A program made the position numbers and the translations under genes. Shown here piece by piece: positions 42,209-50,640 of a stretch of DNA of 64,000 bases (its first letter is position 1; each line of letters starts with the position of its first letter). Below the pieces are notes generated by a model. It was not told the origin of the DNA. It saw nothing but the letters and a program-made list of their open reading frames with translations, and ran no database searches. This DNA comes from Bacteroidales bacterium (GTDB lineage: Bacteria > Bacteroidota > Bacteroidia > Bacteroidales > UBA932): contig JAFUMO010000045.1 in NCBI GenBank assembly GCA_017482565.1, positions 1 to 64,000 on the forward strand, read 5' to 3'.

Positions 42209-42216
42209 CAAATGTA
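42209..42216 (-). promoter_or_regulatory. TAnnTTTG -7 box of the Asn leader
   Basis: The minus strand reads TACATTTG, 17 bases before the leader-peptide ATG and downstream of the Lrp-type gene. It gives the leader and what follows (the asnA remnant, then the cob genes) its own promoter. Confidence 0.6.
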
Positions 42217-42244
42217 TGTAAAAAATTGTAAGGTTGTACAAATT

Positions 42245-42706
42245 TCATATATTAATTCCCCAATTGTGCTTTATCTCATCCATGACAAAGACACTCTCCA
42301 GAGAACTCAGGTTCTCTATTGTGCCAAGGACATTCAATACAAACTCCTGATAATATTTCATGTTTGGGGAATGGATCTTCAGCATATAGTCATAGCTTCC
42401 CGAGATATTGTAACATTCCGTAACCTCCGGAATATCCCTTATAAGTTCAGCAAAGCTACGGGCAATCTCCTTGCTCAGACGGATCATCTTTATGTGGCAG
42501 AACACAATGAATCCCTGGTTCAGCTTTCCTGCATCCAGCACAGCTATATACTTCTTTATATATCCCTCCCGTTCCAGCCTCTTGAGGCGTTCAAATACCG
42601 GAGTTGATGAAAGGCTTACCCGTGAGGCAAGCTCCTTTGTAGTGAGCCTGGCATTTTCCTGCAGTGTACGGAGTATCTGCAGATCTGTCTTGTCCAATGT
42701 ATCCAT
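42245..42706 (-). CDS. Lrp/AsnC-family transcriptional regulator
   Basis: From ATG 42706 (MDTLDKTDLQILRTLQENAR) the 153-residue protein has the Lrp/AsnC structure. A helix-turn-helix lies at about 5-60 (TTKELASRVSLSSTPVFERLKRLE), followed by the RAM amino-acid-binding domain with VTECYNISGSYDYML. It binds DNA as an octamer or dimer and senses amino acids. It diverges from metY, so methionine or sulfur genes are a likely target. The asnA remnant downstream recalls the asnC-asnA pairing of E. coli, but the orientation differs. Confidence 0.88.
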   Translation of the reverse strand: MDTLDKTDLQILRTLQENARLTTKELASRVSLSSTPVFERLKRLEREGYIKKYIAVLDAGKLNQGFIVFCHIKMIRLSKEIARSFAELIRDIPEVTECYNISGSYDYMLKIHSPNMKYYQEFVLNVLGTIENLSSLESVFVMDEIKHNWGINI

Positions 42707-42776
42707 AAAAAAGAAAATTTTTCTGCATGGGGACGGCTTTTGCCTCCCCATAAGATTTTTATTCCATTCAACAGGG

Positions 42777-42784
42777 CAAATTTA
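42777..42784 (-). promoter_or_regulatory. TAnnTTTG -7 box upstream of the Lrp-type gene
   Basis: The minus strand reads TAAATTTG, 70 bases before ATG 42706. A longer reading frame opening at 42751 lies downstream of the box, but its extra residues do not fit the family. Confidence 0.5.
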
Positions 42785-42835
42785 GTGTATTTATCCAAAT
42801 TTTACATAAATATTGCCACTAAAAACCATCCACAA

Positions 42836-42843
42836 TAGATTTG
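42836..42843 (+). promoter_or_regulatory. TAnnTTTG -7 box upstream of metY
   Basis: The plus strand reads TAGATTTG, 42 bases before the metY start codon. The short leader leaves no room for a SAM riboswitch. Confidence 0.55.
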
Positions 42844-42885
42844 CAGGAAAATAACCAGCAAGAATACACTTAAAATATTAATGAA

Positions 42886-44181
42886 ATGAAAAGAGAAAAC
42901 CTGCACTTTGAAACCCTGCAGCTCCATGTGGGGCAAGAGAATCCGGATCCTGCAACAGACGCACGCGCCGTACCCATTTACCAGACCACATCATACGTTT
43001 TCCGCAACTCAAGTCACGCTGCCGACCGCTTCGGCCTGAGGGATGCAGGAAATATCTATGGAAGGCTCACCAATTCCACCCAGGCTGTATTTGAAGAGAG
43101 GGTGGCAGCCCTTGAGGGTGGTGTAGCAGGGCTTGCTGTGGCATCCGGAGCAGCTGCCATTACATACGCACTCCAGAATATACTGCAGAATGGAGACCAC
43201 CTCATAGCTGCAGACAACCTGTATGGCGGGACATACAACCTCATCACCCATACGCTCACCACTCAGGGGATATCCAACACCATCATGGATGTAAATGACC
43301 TTGGGGCCCTTGACAGCGCAATCAGGCCAAACACAAAAGCCATATATATGGAAACTTTCGGAAACCCCAACTCAGACATTACCAACATAGAGGGGGTTGC
43401 AGAGGTTGCACACAAGCATGGCGTACCTGTAATAGTTGACAACACATTTGCAACACCATTCCTGCTGAGACCAATTGAATACGGGGCAGACATAGTCGTA
43501 CACTCTGCAACCAAATTCATAGGAGGACACGGCAGCTCTCTTGGAGGAGTCATTGTGGATGGAGGGAAATTCAACTGGAAGGCTTATCCCAATAAATTTC
43601 CCACACTGGCCAAGCCTGACCCAAGCTACCACGGGGCAATCTTTGCAGATGTAGCCGGTACAGCTGCCTTTGTAACCAGAATAAGAGCCGTCATACTCCG
43701 TGATACCGGGGCCACAATATCCCCATTCAATGCATTCATCCTGCTTCAGGGGCTTGAGACACTCTCCCTTAGGGTAGAACGTCATGTGCAGAACGCACTG
43801 AAAGTTGTGGATTTCCTGAGCAGGCACTCTATGGTAAAGAGGGTAAACCATCCGTCGGTAAAGGGACATCCAAGCCATCCACTCTACAATTATTATTTCC
43901 CAAATGGTGGTGGAAGCATATTCACCTTTGAGATAAAGGGAGGCCAGAAGGAGGCATGGAAATTCATTGACTCCCTTGAAATATTCTCCCTGCTTGCAAA
44001 TGTTGCAGATGTGAAGAGCCTGGTAATACACCCTTATACCACCACCCACTCGCAAATGAGCAAGGAAGAACTTGCACAACAGAACATAACACCATCTACA
44101 ATCCGGCTCTCAATAGGGACCGAGCATATAGATGACATTATTTCAGATCTTGAACAGGCTTTCAGAAAAGTACTTTCATAA
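42886..44181 (+). CDS. metY: O-acetylhomoserine aminocarboxypropyltransferase (sulfhydrylase)
   Basis: The 431-residue protein is a Cys/Met-metabolism PLP enzyme of the OAH sulfhydrylase branch. It opens with LHFETLQLHVGQENPDPATDARAVPIYQTTSY, shown here only as its family start. The Schiff-base lysine is in HSATKFIGGHGSSLGG and the C-terminus has IRLSIGTEHIDDII. It makes homocysteine from O-acetylhomoserine and sulfide. The length is typical of the family and longer than that of methionine gamma-lyase. It is transcribed alone, diverging from the Lrp-type regulator, which probably controls it. Confidence 0.9.
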   Translation: MKRENLHFETLQLHVGQENPDPATDARAVPIYQTTSYVFRNSSHAADRFGLRDAGNIYGRLTNSTQAVFEERVAALEGGVAGLAVASGAAAITYALQNILQNGDHLIAADNLYGGTYNLITHTLTTQGISNTIMDVNDLGALDSAIRPNTKAIYMETFGNPNSDITNIEGVAEVAHKHGVPVIVDNTFATPFLLRPIEYGADIVVHSATKFIGGHGSSLGGVIVDGGKFNWKAYPNKFPTLAKPDPSYHGAIFADVAGTAAFVTRIRAVILRDTGATISPFNAFILLQGLETLSLRVERHVQNALKVVDFLSRHSMVKRVNHPSVKGHPSHPLYNYYFPNGGGSIFTFEIKGGQKEAWKFIDSLEIFSLLANVADVKSLVIHPYTTTHSQMSKEELAQQNITPSTIRLSIGTEHIDDIISDLEQAFRKVLS

Positions 44182-44204
44182 TAACGTTTATTTCCATTCA
44201 AAAA

Positions 44205-44239
44205 AAGAGGATCCGAAACTGAAAGCCTGGGATCCTCTT
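44205..44239. terminator. Terminator between metY and the bactofilin gene
   Basis: AAGAGGATCC (44205-44214) pairs perfectly with GGATCCTCTT (44230-44239). A-rich and T-rich sides make it usable from both strands between convergent genes. Confidence 0.85.
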
Positions 44240-44265
44240 CTATTCTTGTTTTCAAGACTGTCTTC

Positions 44266-44646
44266 CTAATGAAAATACTCTGCAGACATCCCCTTGAATT
44301 CCGCCTCATTTATTATCTGGCAGGTTCCGGAGAAGACTGCTCCCATCTCTATGCAGATACGGATAGTCTTCAGCTGCCCTGTAAACGAAGAACTGGATTT
44401 GAATGTGGCTGTATCACCTGCCGTGAAATCCCCCTCAATCTTTCCCCAGATATCGGCACTGGCACACATTACATTCCCACGTATAACGGCATTTTCGCCC
44501 AGCACAAGCTTTCCTGCAGCAATGAGGTCTCCCTCAAACACACCGTCAATCCTGATGTCCGACTGGGAAATGAGACTGCCCTTAACCTCGGTGCCTGCAG
44601 ATATCCTGCTCACCTCGTTTATCTGTGGAACTTCATGTTTTGCCAT
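44266..44646 (-). CDS. Bactofilin (polymer-forming cytoskeletal protein)
   Basis: From ATG 44646 (MAKHEVPQINEVSRISAGTE) the 126-residue protein is a bactofilin: a short disordered start, then a beta-helix with repeated hydrophobic-Gly turns (IRIDGVFEGDLIAAGKLVLG, AVIRGNVMCASADIWGKIEG). Bactofilins form nucleotide-independent filaments linked to cell shape and wall enzymes. It is the third gene after secA and lpdA, with 25 bases to lpdA. Confidence 0.88.
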   Translation of the reverse strand: MAKHEVPQINEVSRISAGTEVKGSLISQSDIRIDGVFEGDLIAAGKLVLGENAVIRGNVMCASADIWGKIEGDFTAGDTATFKSSSSFTGQLKTIRICIEMGAVFSGTCQIINEAEFKGMSAEYFH

Positions 44647-44671
44647 ATCACCAAAAGTTTTGTTGCCGTAA

Positions 44672-46108
44672 TTACATGTGTATAACCTCACCGTGTGCTG
44701 CTGCTGCTGCCTCCATTATTGCCTCGCTCATGGTAGGATGAGGATGGATGGTCTTGATTATGTCTTTTGCAGTAGCACCTATATTCCTTGCAAGAACAAT
44801 GCCTGAAAGCATCTCTGTAACATTAGCCCCTATGAGGTGAGCTCCAAGAATCTTGTCTGTATTTGCATCAATGATGAGCTTCACAAAACCGTCCTTCTCG
44901 CCTGCTGTTGTAGCCTTTCCGCTGGCTGTGAAAGGGAACTTTCCAACCTTGTACTCAATTCCCTGCTCCTTCACCTTCTTTTCGGTAAGGCCAACTGAGG
45001 CAATCTCAGGAGATGTATATGTTGCGCCAGGGATATTGCTGTAATCTACAGGAGCCACATCCATGCCGGCAATCTTCTCAACACAGGCAATACCCTCAGC
45101 TGAAGCCACATGGGCCAACGCCGGAGTTGCAATCACATCACCAATAGCGTAGATACCCGGAACATTTGTGCGGTAGAACTCATCAACCACAATCTTGCCC
45201 CTGTTCATCTCAACGCCAAGTTCCTCAAGGCCAATGCCGCTTGTGTTAGGAACCACGCCCACTGCAGAGAGCACGCGGTCTACCTCAAGCTCAACCATCC
45301 CCTTCTTGGTCTCAATTGAAAGCCTGCACCCCTCGCCGGTAGTGTCAATTGTCTTCACGCCGCTTGATACCATAACCTTGATGCCCATTTTCCTGAAGCT
45401 GCGGCTCAGCTGGTCTGCAACATCCTTGTCCTCAAGCGGTACAATCTGGTCCATGAACTCAATGAGGGTAACATCAACACCCATAGAGCGGTAGAAATAT
45501 GTGAACTCACTCCCTATGGCACCTGAGCCTATGATTGCCATGCTCTTTGGAAGGGTCTCAGGAACCAGCGCCTGGCGGTAAGAGATGATCTTCTCGCCGT
45601 CAATTGGGGCAAAAGGCAATGAATTCGGCCTTGAACCTGTTGCCACAATGATATGTTTTGCCTCAACTGTACAGGCTTCAGCTCCCTCCCCAATAGGAGA
45701 AACCTCAACCTTGCTCCCCTGCAATATCTTTGCCTCACCTTTAATTACAGTAATCTTGTTCTTCTTGAAAAGGAACTCAATGCCCTTGCTCATTTGTGCA
45801 GAAACGCCCCTCTCCCTCTCTACCACCTTCCTGATATCAGCATATGAAACAACTGCATCAGCCTCAACCGGAGTACCGTCAGCATTCCTCAGTCCAACGC
45901 CGTAATCTCCAAGATGCTTGGTATAATTATATACCTGCGCGCTTTTGAGAAGTGCCTTTGTAGGGATACAGCCCCAATTGAGGCATACGCCACCAAGCTC
46001 CGCCTTCTCAATTACAGCTGTATTAAACCCCAGCTGTGAAGCTCTGATTGCCGCAACATAACCGCCCGGGCCTGCACCAATCACTACAACATCAAAAATA
46101 TTTTCCAT
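44672..46108 (-). CDS. lpdA: Dihydrolipoyl dehydrogenase
   Basis: The 478-residue flavoprotein has the FAD-binding VVIGAGPGGYVAA, the redox disulfide in GGVCLNWGCIPTKA and an NAD-binding GSGAIGSEF. The second FAD contact is YAIGDV and the C-terminal active-site pair is HPHPTMSEAIMEA. It reoxidises lipoyl groups of 2-oxo-acid dehydrogenase complexes or of the glycine cleavage system. No partner subunits are encoded nearby. It starts 17 bases after the secA stop codon. Confidence 0.93.
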   Translation of the reverse strand: MENIFDVVVIGAGPGGYVAAIRASQLGFNTAVIEKAELGGVCLNWGCIPTKALLKSAQVYNYTKHLGDYGVGLRNADGTPVEADAVVSYADIRKVVERERGVSAQMSKGIEFLFKKNKITVIKGEAKILQGSKVEVSPIGEGAEACTVEAKHIIVATGSRPNSLPFAPIDGEKIISYRQALVPETLPKSMAIIGSGAIGSEFTYFYRSMGVDVTLIEFMDQIVPLEDKDVADQLSRSFRKMGIKVMVSSGVKTIDTTGEGCRLSIETKKGMVELEVDRVLSAVGVVPNTSGIGLEELGVEMNRGKIVVDEFYRTNVPGIYAIGDVIATPALAHVASAEGIACVEKIAGMDVAPVDYSNIPGATYTSPEIASVGLTEKKVKEQGIEYKVGKFPFTASGKATTAGEKDGFVKLIIDANTDKILGAHLIGANVTEMLSGIVLARNIGATAKDIIKTIHPHPTMSEAIMEAAAAAHGEVIHM

Positions 46109-46125
46109 ATAGTTTTAAGTTTTTT

Positions 46126-49100
46126 TTAATTCTCTTTTCCGTGGCAGTTCTTGAATTTTTTGCCCGACCCGCAAGGACACGGATCATTCCTCCCCACTTT
46201 CTTCTCCACATGCACAGGTGCGTTTGACTTAGGCTCGCCGCCGTTTGCAACCAGGTCATTGCGGCTGGTCTGCATGTTGCTCAAGTCTGTGCGCCTGCGC
46301 TGCTGCTGTTCCCTTACAGGAATCTCATCATCCGCATGCCTCAATGGGATATGCGCCCTTGTCATGAATGCAAGCACATCCCTGCTGATCTTCTCCAATA
46401 CCCCCTTGAAGAGGTTAAAGCTCTCAAACTTATAGATGAGGAGCGGATCCTTCTGCTCGTAGGTTGCATTCTGTACAGACTGCTTGAGGTCATCCATTTC
46501 ACGGAGGTGCTCTTTCCAGTACTCGTCAATCATTACAAGCGTTACAGATTTTGCCATTGCCCTGTAAAGCTCCATGCCCTTGCTCTCATAACCTTTCTTG
46601 AGATTGATTACAAGCTGCATTATCTTGGCGCCATCTGAAATTGGAATTGCAATGTTCTCGTATGCCGCGCCCTGGGTTGTATAAACCTGCTCAAGGATAG
46701 GCCACGCCTGTTTTACCATTACATCTGTCCTTCTGGCAATCACTTCCCTGATTGATTCCGCCACCTTCTCTGAGAGCTGTGCAACTGATGCGTTCTTGAA
46801 GAATGTCCCGTCAAATGAAGGCTCAATTGAAAGCTGCCTCATGAGTTCAAAAGAGAAGCCTGTATAGTCAAAGTTCTCCTTGCCCTGTGCAAGTATCTCC
46901 GCGTAATCCTGGATCATGTTCTTCACATCCACCTCAATACGCTCACCATAAAGGGCATTTCTCCTTCTGTTATAGATAACCTCCCTCTGTGAGTTCATCA
47001 CATCATCATATTCAAGGAGCCTCTTACGGATACCAAAGTTGTTCTCCTCAACTTTCTTCTGGGCACGCTCTATTGAGCTTGAGAGCATTGAATGCTGGAG
47101 CACTTCCCCCTCCTTCATGCCCATCCTGTCAACCACCTTGGCAATCCTCTCAGCTCCGAACAGACGCATGAGGTCATCCTCAAGTGACACATAGAATGTT
47201 GATGAGCCCGGATCTCCCTGACGGCCCGCCCTACCGCGCAGCTGGCGGTCCACACGGCGGCTGTCATGCCTTTCCGTACCAATGATTGCAAGTCCTCCTG
47301 CATCCTTCACGCCGGTTCCAAGCTTGATATCTGTACCACGGCCCGCCATATTGGTTGCAATGGTTACCGCACCTGGCTGTCCAGCCTCTGCCACAACCTG
47401 TGCCTCTGAAGCATGCTGCTTGGCATTCAATACATTATGCTTGATTCCCCTCAGCTTGAGCATACGGCTGAGGAGCTCTGATATCTCAACAGAAGTGGTA
47501 CCCACAAGTACAGGCCTTCCTGCATTCCTGAGCTCCACAATCTTCTCAATTACGGCATTGTATTTCTCCTTCTTGGTCCTATAGATGAGATCCTCCTCAT
47601 CATTCCTCAATACAGGCCTGTTGGTAGGGATTGTAACCACATCCAGCTTGTAGATAGACCAGAACTCACCGGCCTCTGTCTCTGCCGTACCGGTCATTCC
47701 GGCAAGCTTGTGGTACATCCTGAAGTAGTTCTGCAGGGTGATGGTTGCAAATGTCTGGGTGGCTGCCTCAACCTTCACGTTCTCCTTGGCCTCAATTGCC
47801 TGGTGCAGGCCATCCGAGTATCTTCTGCCATCCAGGATACGTCCGGTCTGCTCATCTACAATCTTCACTTTGTTGTCCATTATCACGTACTCAACATCCT
47901 TCTCAAACATTGTATATGCCTTAAGAAGCTGGTGTACAGTATGTACACGCTCTGATTTCAATGCATAGTCAGAGAGGATGGCATCCTTCTTCACAAGCTT
48001 CTCCTCAGGTGTAAGTTCAAGCTTCTCCAGTTCTGAAATCTCCGCCCCCACATCCGGAAGCACAAAGAAGTTGCTGTCATTTGTACCCCTTGCAATAAGC
48101 TCGTTACCTTTATCTGTAAGCTCAACAGACCTCTGCTTCTCGTCTATCACAAAGAGGAGGTCATCGGTAATCAGGTGCATCTGCTTGTTGTTATCCTGCA
48201 TGTAGAAGTTCTCCGTTGTCATGAGAATCTGCTTGATGCCGGGCTCACTGAGATATTTTATGAGCGGGTTATATTTAGGAAGCCCCTTATATGCACGCAG
48301 CAGAATCTTTCCGCCCTCCTCCTTGTCACCGGCGGCAATGAGCCTCTTGGCCTCATTGAGCATCTGTGTCACATTTGAACGCTGCTGGCTGTAGAGCCTC
48401 TCTACAAAAGGCTTGAATTCCATAAACTGCTGGTCCTCACCCTTAGGTACAGGACCGGAAATGATAAGCGGTGTCCTGGCATCATCAATAAGCACCGAGT
48501 CAACCTCGTCCACAATTGCATAATGATGCTTCTTCTGCACAAGATCATCAGGTGAGATTGCCATATTGTCCCTCAGGTAGTCAAAGCCGAACTCATTGTT
48601 GGTACCGAATGTGATGTCTGCCCTGTATGCCTTCTTGCGGGCTTCAGAATTAGGCTGGTGCTTGTCAATACAGTCCACCTTGAGTCCGTGGAACTGGTAG
48701 AGAGGGCCCATCCACTCAGAGTCACGTTTTGAGAGATAGTCATTCACTGTAACCACATGCACGCCCTTTCCGGCCAATGCATTCAGGAACACAGGCAAAG
48801 TGGCCACAAGGGTCTTTCCCTCTCCGGTAGCCATCTCGGCAATCTTGCCCTGATGCAGTACTATACCGCCAATGAGCTGCACCTCATAGTGCACCATATC
48901 CCATGTAATGGGGTTGCCGCCTGCGAGCCAGGTATTCTTCCATATTGCATGGTCACCCTCAATTGAAACAAAATCAACCCTTGTGCTGAGGTCCCTGTCA
49001 AAGTCTGTAGCAAGCACCTTGATAGTTTCATTCTCCTTGAACCTCCTTGCAGTTGACCTCATGATAGCAAATGCATCCGGAAGCACCTCCATAAGCACAA

Positions 49101-49407
49101 CCTCAATCATCTCGTCAATCTTCTTGGTAAGCTTGTCTACCTCAGTTGCAATGCGCTCCTTCTCATCAGGGGAGAGGGTCATGTCTTCAAGCTTGCCGCG
49201 GAGTTCCTTTTTCCTTGCCTCATCCGCCGCAATGCGGTCTGCAATCACCTTCCTTATTCTCTGAGCCTCTGAACGGAGCTGGTCATCAGACAATTTGTCC
49301 ATCTTTTCGTATGCAGCCAGCGTCTTGTCCAGAACAGGCCTTATTCCCTTTAAATCACGGTCGGCCTTTGAGCCGAACATCTTCTTCAATAAATCTGAAA
49401 ATCCCAT
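46126..49407 (-). CDS. secA: Protein translocase ATPase SecA
   Basis: From ATG 49407 ([19 protein letters not shown]) the protein has 1,093 residues, which is the large Bacteroidota type. Visible are the Walker A region [14 protein letters not shown], the DEAD-type [27 protein letters not shown] and the helicase arginine region [11 protein letters not shown]. The C-terminal zinc motif is [16 protein letters not shown]. Insertions in NBD1 account for the extra length over E. coli SecA. It pushes unfolded proteins through SecYEG. The promoter box is 36 bases upstream. lpdA and the bactofilin gene follow in the same transcript. Confidence 0.95.
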   Translation of the reverse strand: MGFSDLLKKMFGSKADRDLKGIRPVLDKTLAAYEKMDKLSDDQLRSEAQRIRKVIADRIAADEARKKELRGKLEDMTLSPDEKERIATEVDKLTKKIDEMIEVVLMEVLPDAFAIMRSTARRFKENETIKVLATDFDRDLSTRVDFVSIEGDHAIWKNTWLAGGNPITWDMVHYEVQLIGGIVLHQGKIAEMATGEGKTLVATLPVFLNALAGKGVHVVTVNDYLSKRDSEWMGPLYQFHGLKVDCIDKHQPNSEARKKAYRADITFGTNNEFGFDYLRDNMAISPDDLVQKKHHYAIVDEVDSVLIDDARTPLIISGPVPKGEDQQFMEFKPFVERLYSQQRSNVTQMLNEAKRLIAAGDKEEGGKILLRAYKGLPKYNPLIKYLSEPGIKQILMTTENFYMQDNNKQMHLITDDLLFVIDEKQRSVELTDKGNELIARGTNDSNFFVLPDVGAEISELEKLELTPEEKLVKKDAILSDYALKSERVHTVHQLLKAYTMFEKDVEYVIMDNKVKIVDEQTGRILDGRRYSDGLHQAIEAKENVKVEAATQTFATITLQNYFRMYHKLAGMTGTAETEAGEFWSIYKLDVVTIPTNRPVLRNDEEDLIYRTKKEKYNAVIEKIVELRNAGRPVLVGTTSVEISELLSRMLKLRGIKHNVLNAKQHASEAQVVAEAGQPGAVTIATNMAGRGTDIKLGTGVKDAGGLAIIGTERHDSRRVDRQLRGRAGRQGDPGSSTFYVSLEDDLMRLFGAERIAKVVDRMGMKEGEVLQHSMLSSSIERAQKKVEENNFGIRKRLLEYDDVMNSQREVIYNRRRNALYGERIEVDVKNMIQDYAEILAQGKENFDYTGFSFELMRQLSIEPSFDGTFFKNASVAQLSEKVAESIREVIARRTDVMVKQAWPILEQVYTTQGAAYENIAIPISDGAKIMQLVINLKKGYESKGMELYRAMAKSVTLVMIDEYWKEHLREMDDLKQSVQNATYEQKDPLLIYKFESFNLFKGVLEKISRDVLAFMTRAHIPLRHADDEIPVREQQQRRRTDLSNMQTSRNDLVANGGEPKSNAPVHVEKKVGRNDPCPCGSGKKFKNCHGKEN

Positions 49408-49443
49408 ATCTTGTTTCTGTCTTCTTTTTATCCCAATAACTCG

Positions 49444-49451
49444 CAAATATA
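49444..49451 (-). promoter_or_regulatory. TAnnTTTG -7 box upstream of secA
   Basis: The minus strand reads TATATTTG, 36 bases before ATG 49407. A longer frame upstream of that ATG would read across this box. Confidence 0.6.
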
Positions 49452-49472
49452 GCAATTCTAAACCATTATACC

Positions 49473-49480
49473 TAATTTTG
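49473..49480 (+). promoter_or_regulatory. TAnnTTTG -7 box upstream of mnmD
   Basis: The plus strand reads TAATTTTG, 21 bases before ATG 49502, and diverges from the secA box. Confidence 0.6.
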
Positions 49481-49501
49481 CATTGTAAACCAAAGAGAAA
49501 G

Positions 49502-50344
49502 ATGCAGCACAGGATAACCACCAGCGCAGACGGCAGCAGCACTCTGCAGCTCACCCGCTTCAATGAAGCCTACCACTCCACCAACGGGGCCTACACAGAG
49601 GCCATGCACATATACATCCGCTGCGGGGTTGAACATCTGCTGCAGAAGCTTCTTGAGGCCCCGCTCCAGAGAGCCGGCAACACACCTCCCCACATCAGGA
49701 TTTTTGATATAGGATTCGGCACCGCCCTCAACTGCATCCTCACATACACCTGGCAGCAACAACTGCGCCAAGAAGGGCTCCCCCACCCACGCATCACCTA
49801 TTACGGGATAGAAAAATACCCCATCCAACCAGGTGAGGCAAAACAGCTTAACTACACAAGCATCATTGCGCAGCATGCAAATCCCCATCCCGACAATCTG
49901 TCAGAAACCTTCACCATTATGCACACTTGCCCATGGGAGGAGGATATCATCCTGCCACCGGCATCGGGCTCCGTCCTGCATGAAAAAGGCGGCGCCATCG
50001 GTCCGTCCGGCATATCGGGAAAGGATACTTATGCTGCCCCGGAGTTCATCCTGCACAAAAGCTGCGCCGACATTGCCAGGCTGCAGGCGGAATTCTATCG
50101 GGAAGCGGGAACCCATGCTGCACCTGCAGTGGTATTCTACGACACCTTCTCCCCTGCCACCCAGCCCGAGCTGTGGGATGAGGCAATCTTCCGCGCCATT
50201 GCCGCCGGATGCCCCACAGGCTCCCTGCTGGTGACCTACTGCTCCAAAGGGGCCGTGAAGCAGGCCCTCCGCAACAGCGGCTTCACCCTGGAGCGTCTCC
50301 CCGGCCCTCCCGGCAAGCGGCACATCCTCAGAGGCACACTATGA
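49502..50344 (+). CDS. mnmD: tRNA (5-methylaminomethyl-2-thiouridine)-methyltransferase, MnmD type
   Basis: From ATG 49502 ([17 protein letters not shown]) the 280-residue protein matches the methyltransferase half of Mnm[21 protein letters not shown], the SAM-binding [13 protein letters not shown] and [18 protein letters not shown] are all family-specific. The ending [16 protein letters not shown] is too. The oxidoreductase half of the fused E. coli enzyme is absent, as in other MnmD proteins. A stretch of about 35 residues near 155-190 ([13 protein letters not shown] onwards) looks like an extra loop. It finishes the wobble uridine modification of some tRNAs. It is transcribed alone. Confidence 0.85.
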   Translation: MQHRITTSADGSSTLQLTRFNEAYHSTNGAYTEAMHIYIRCGVEHLLQKLLEAPLQRAGNTPPHIRIFDIGFGTALNCILTYTWQQQLRQEGLPHPRITYYGIEKYPIQPGEAKQLNYTSIIAQHANPHPDNLSETFTIMHTCPWEEDIILPPASGSVLHEKGGAIGPSGISGKDTYAAPEFILHKSCADIARLQAEFYREAGTHAAPAVVFYDTFSPATQPELWDEAIFRAIAAGCPTGSLLVTYCSKGAVKQALRNSGFTLERLPGPPGKRHILRGTL

Positions 50345-50356
50345 CAATCCTGACAC

Positions 50357-50387
50357 AAAAAAAGAGGCCTGCCAAAAGGCAGACCTC
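50357..50387 (-). terminator. Terminator after the ferredoxin gene
   Basis: On the minus strand GAGG-CTGCC pairs with GGCAG-CCTC around TTTT, with one T-C mismatch in the stem, followed by seven T. It may also act weakly on the plus-strand mnmD transcript. Confidence 0.8.
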
Positions 50388-50409
50388 CCATAAACTGTTT
50401 GCTTAGAAA

Positions 50410-50577
50410 TTAAGCCTGTGTAATAGCGCCCATTGGGCAAGCTGCTGCGCAAGTACCGCAATCAGTACACATGTTAGGATCAATCTTGTAGATGTCACCT
50501 GCTGAAATAGCACCTACTGGACACTCGTCAATACAAGTACCGCAAGCTGCGCAATCCTCTGTAATTTTGTAAGCCAT
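50410..50577 (-). CDS. 2[4Fe-4S] ferredoxin
   Basis: This 55-residue gene codes for a clostridial-type ferredoxin with two Cys motifs, CAACGTCIDECP and CTDCGTCAAACP, which bind two 4Fe-4S clusters. It opens MAYKITEDC. Such proteins carry electrons for pyruvate:ferredoxin oxidoreductase, hydrogenases and the like in anaerobes. It stands alone between the M16 protease gene and mnmD and ends at its own terminator. The upstream 60 bases are AT-rich without an exact TAnnTTTG box. Confidence 0.93.
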   Translation of the reverse strand: MAYKITEDCAACGTCIDECPVGAISAGDIYKIDPNMCTDCGTCAAACPMGAITQA

Positions 50578-50640
50578 GACTTTAAATTTTATTGTTTGTT
50601 AATTGTGTTTAAACCGGGCGCAAAGATAATAACAATGTTG

